6,328 bases of DNA, taken from an uncultured Bacteroidota bacterium (GTDB taxonomy: Bacteria; Bacteroidota; Bacteroidia; Chitinophagales; Chitinophagaceae). Positions 5,994 through 6,328 of the stretch are shown one piece after another. Location of the stretch: contig CAIWHI010000826.1 in assembly GCA_903912435.1 (NCBI GenBank), forward strand, positions 1 to 6,328, given 5' to 3'. The position numbers and the translations under genes were made by a program. Positions within the stretch are counted from its first letter, which is position 1; every line of letters begins with the position of its first letter. Below the pieces are notes generated by a model. The model did not search any database, had not been told where the DNA came from, and saw nothing but the letters and a program-made list of their open reading frames with translations.

Positions 5994-6328
5994 ATGCTTA
6001 TCCAGAATATTAAAATTGCTGCGGATGCCCTGGTTTTTAGCCGCGGAGAAGAATTACAGATTCTACTTATAAAGCGCAAAATTTACCCTGATATTGGTAT
6101 GTGGGCTTTTCCAGGTGGATTTGTGGAAGATGATGAAGACCTGGAAGCAGCCGCTATTCGTGAACTGGAGGAAGAAACCAGCCTGAAGGTTGCTTCAATG
6201 ACCCAATTACATACCTTCGGCAAACCGGGACGGGACCCAAGGGGCAGGACGGTATCGGTGGTTTATTATGCTTTTGTGAATGCAGCAGGTGCCACTGTAG
6301 TGGGGCAGGATGACGCCGCCCATGCCGA
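5994..6328 (+). CDS. Nudix hydrolase, ADP-ribose-pyrophosphatase-like (3' end outside window)
   Basis: The visible 111 residues form the front of a Nudix domain, which hydrolyses nucleoside diphosphates linked to another group. The Nudix box occupies residues 42-64: G42, E48, then RELEEE at 56-61, with E57, E60 and E61 as the metal-binding glutamates. The box's usual glycine before the last hydrophobic residue is serine here (S63), a mild change. The segment FGKPGRDPRGRTVSV (75-89) is typical of COG1051-type ADP-ribose pyrophosphatases and the N-terminal half of NrtR-like regulators, so either activity is possible until the C-terminus is seen. The ATG at 5994 has a weak AGG 3 bp upstream and is 25 bp after rseP, which suggests a shared transcript. 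Base composition is richer in G+C (about 50% over 6121-6300) than the rest of the window. Confidence 0.9.
   Translation, partial: MLIQNIKIAADALVFSRGEELQILLIKRKIYPDIGMWAFPGGFVEDDEDLEAAAIRELEEETSLKVASMTQLHTFGKPGRDPRGRTVSVVYYAFVNAAGATVVGQDDAAHA

Overview
The window most likely comes from a member of the Bacteroidota. The predicted RseP has the phylum-typical sequence just after its HExxH motif. The clearest promoter matches the Bacteroidota type (-33 TTTG, -7 TAnnTTTG). Most start codons lack a Shine-Dalgarno sequence and have A/T-rich leaders. I cannot fix the genus from this window.

Left half (1-3848, all on the minus strand, read right to left): three tandem phage-tail-collar (MdpB-type) proteins of 175, 180 and 183 residues, then a 383-residue periplasmic-binding-protein-fold protein with no signal peptide, then a formyltransferase whose C-terminus runs off the window. 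Gaps between these genes are 51, 34, 71 and 52 bp. A good Bacteroidota promoter lies just upstream of the first collar gene, and a perfect 14-bp-stem hairpin sits between the last collar gene and the binding-protein gene. The hairpin may end or attenuate the collar transcript, so the five genes are either one operon with an internal attenuator or two adjacent units. No other phage structural, integrase or lysis gene is visible, so the collar genes look like a stand-alone accessory locus rather than a piece of prophage.

Middle (3849-4585): a 737-bp, very AT-rich divergent intergenic region. It holds the collar promoter, a tandem direct repeat upstream of it, several small palindromes, and a candidate leader for the right-hand gene. 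I see no convincing gene in it.

Right half (plus strand): rseP, a complete site-2 intramembrane zinc protease of 460 residues, followed 25 bp later by a Nudix hydrolase cut by the window end. This pair looks like ordinary chromosomal housekeeping.

The part that deserves attention is the left locus: three co-directional, divergent collar paralogues sharing an HTH metal-binding motif and a P-x-R-N C-terminus, linked to a cytoplasmic ligand-binding-fold protein and a formyltransferase. The individual families are known; a joint function for this combination is my inference, not something the sequence proves.
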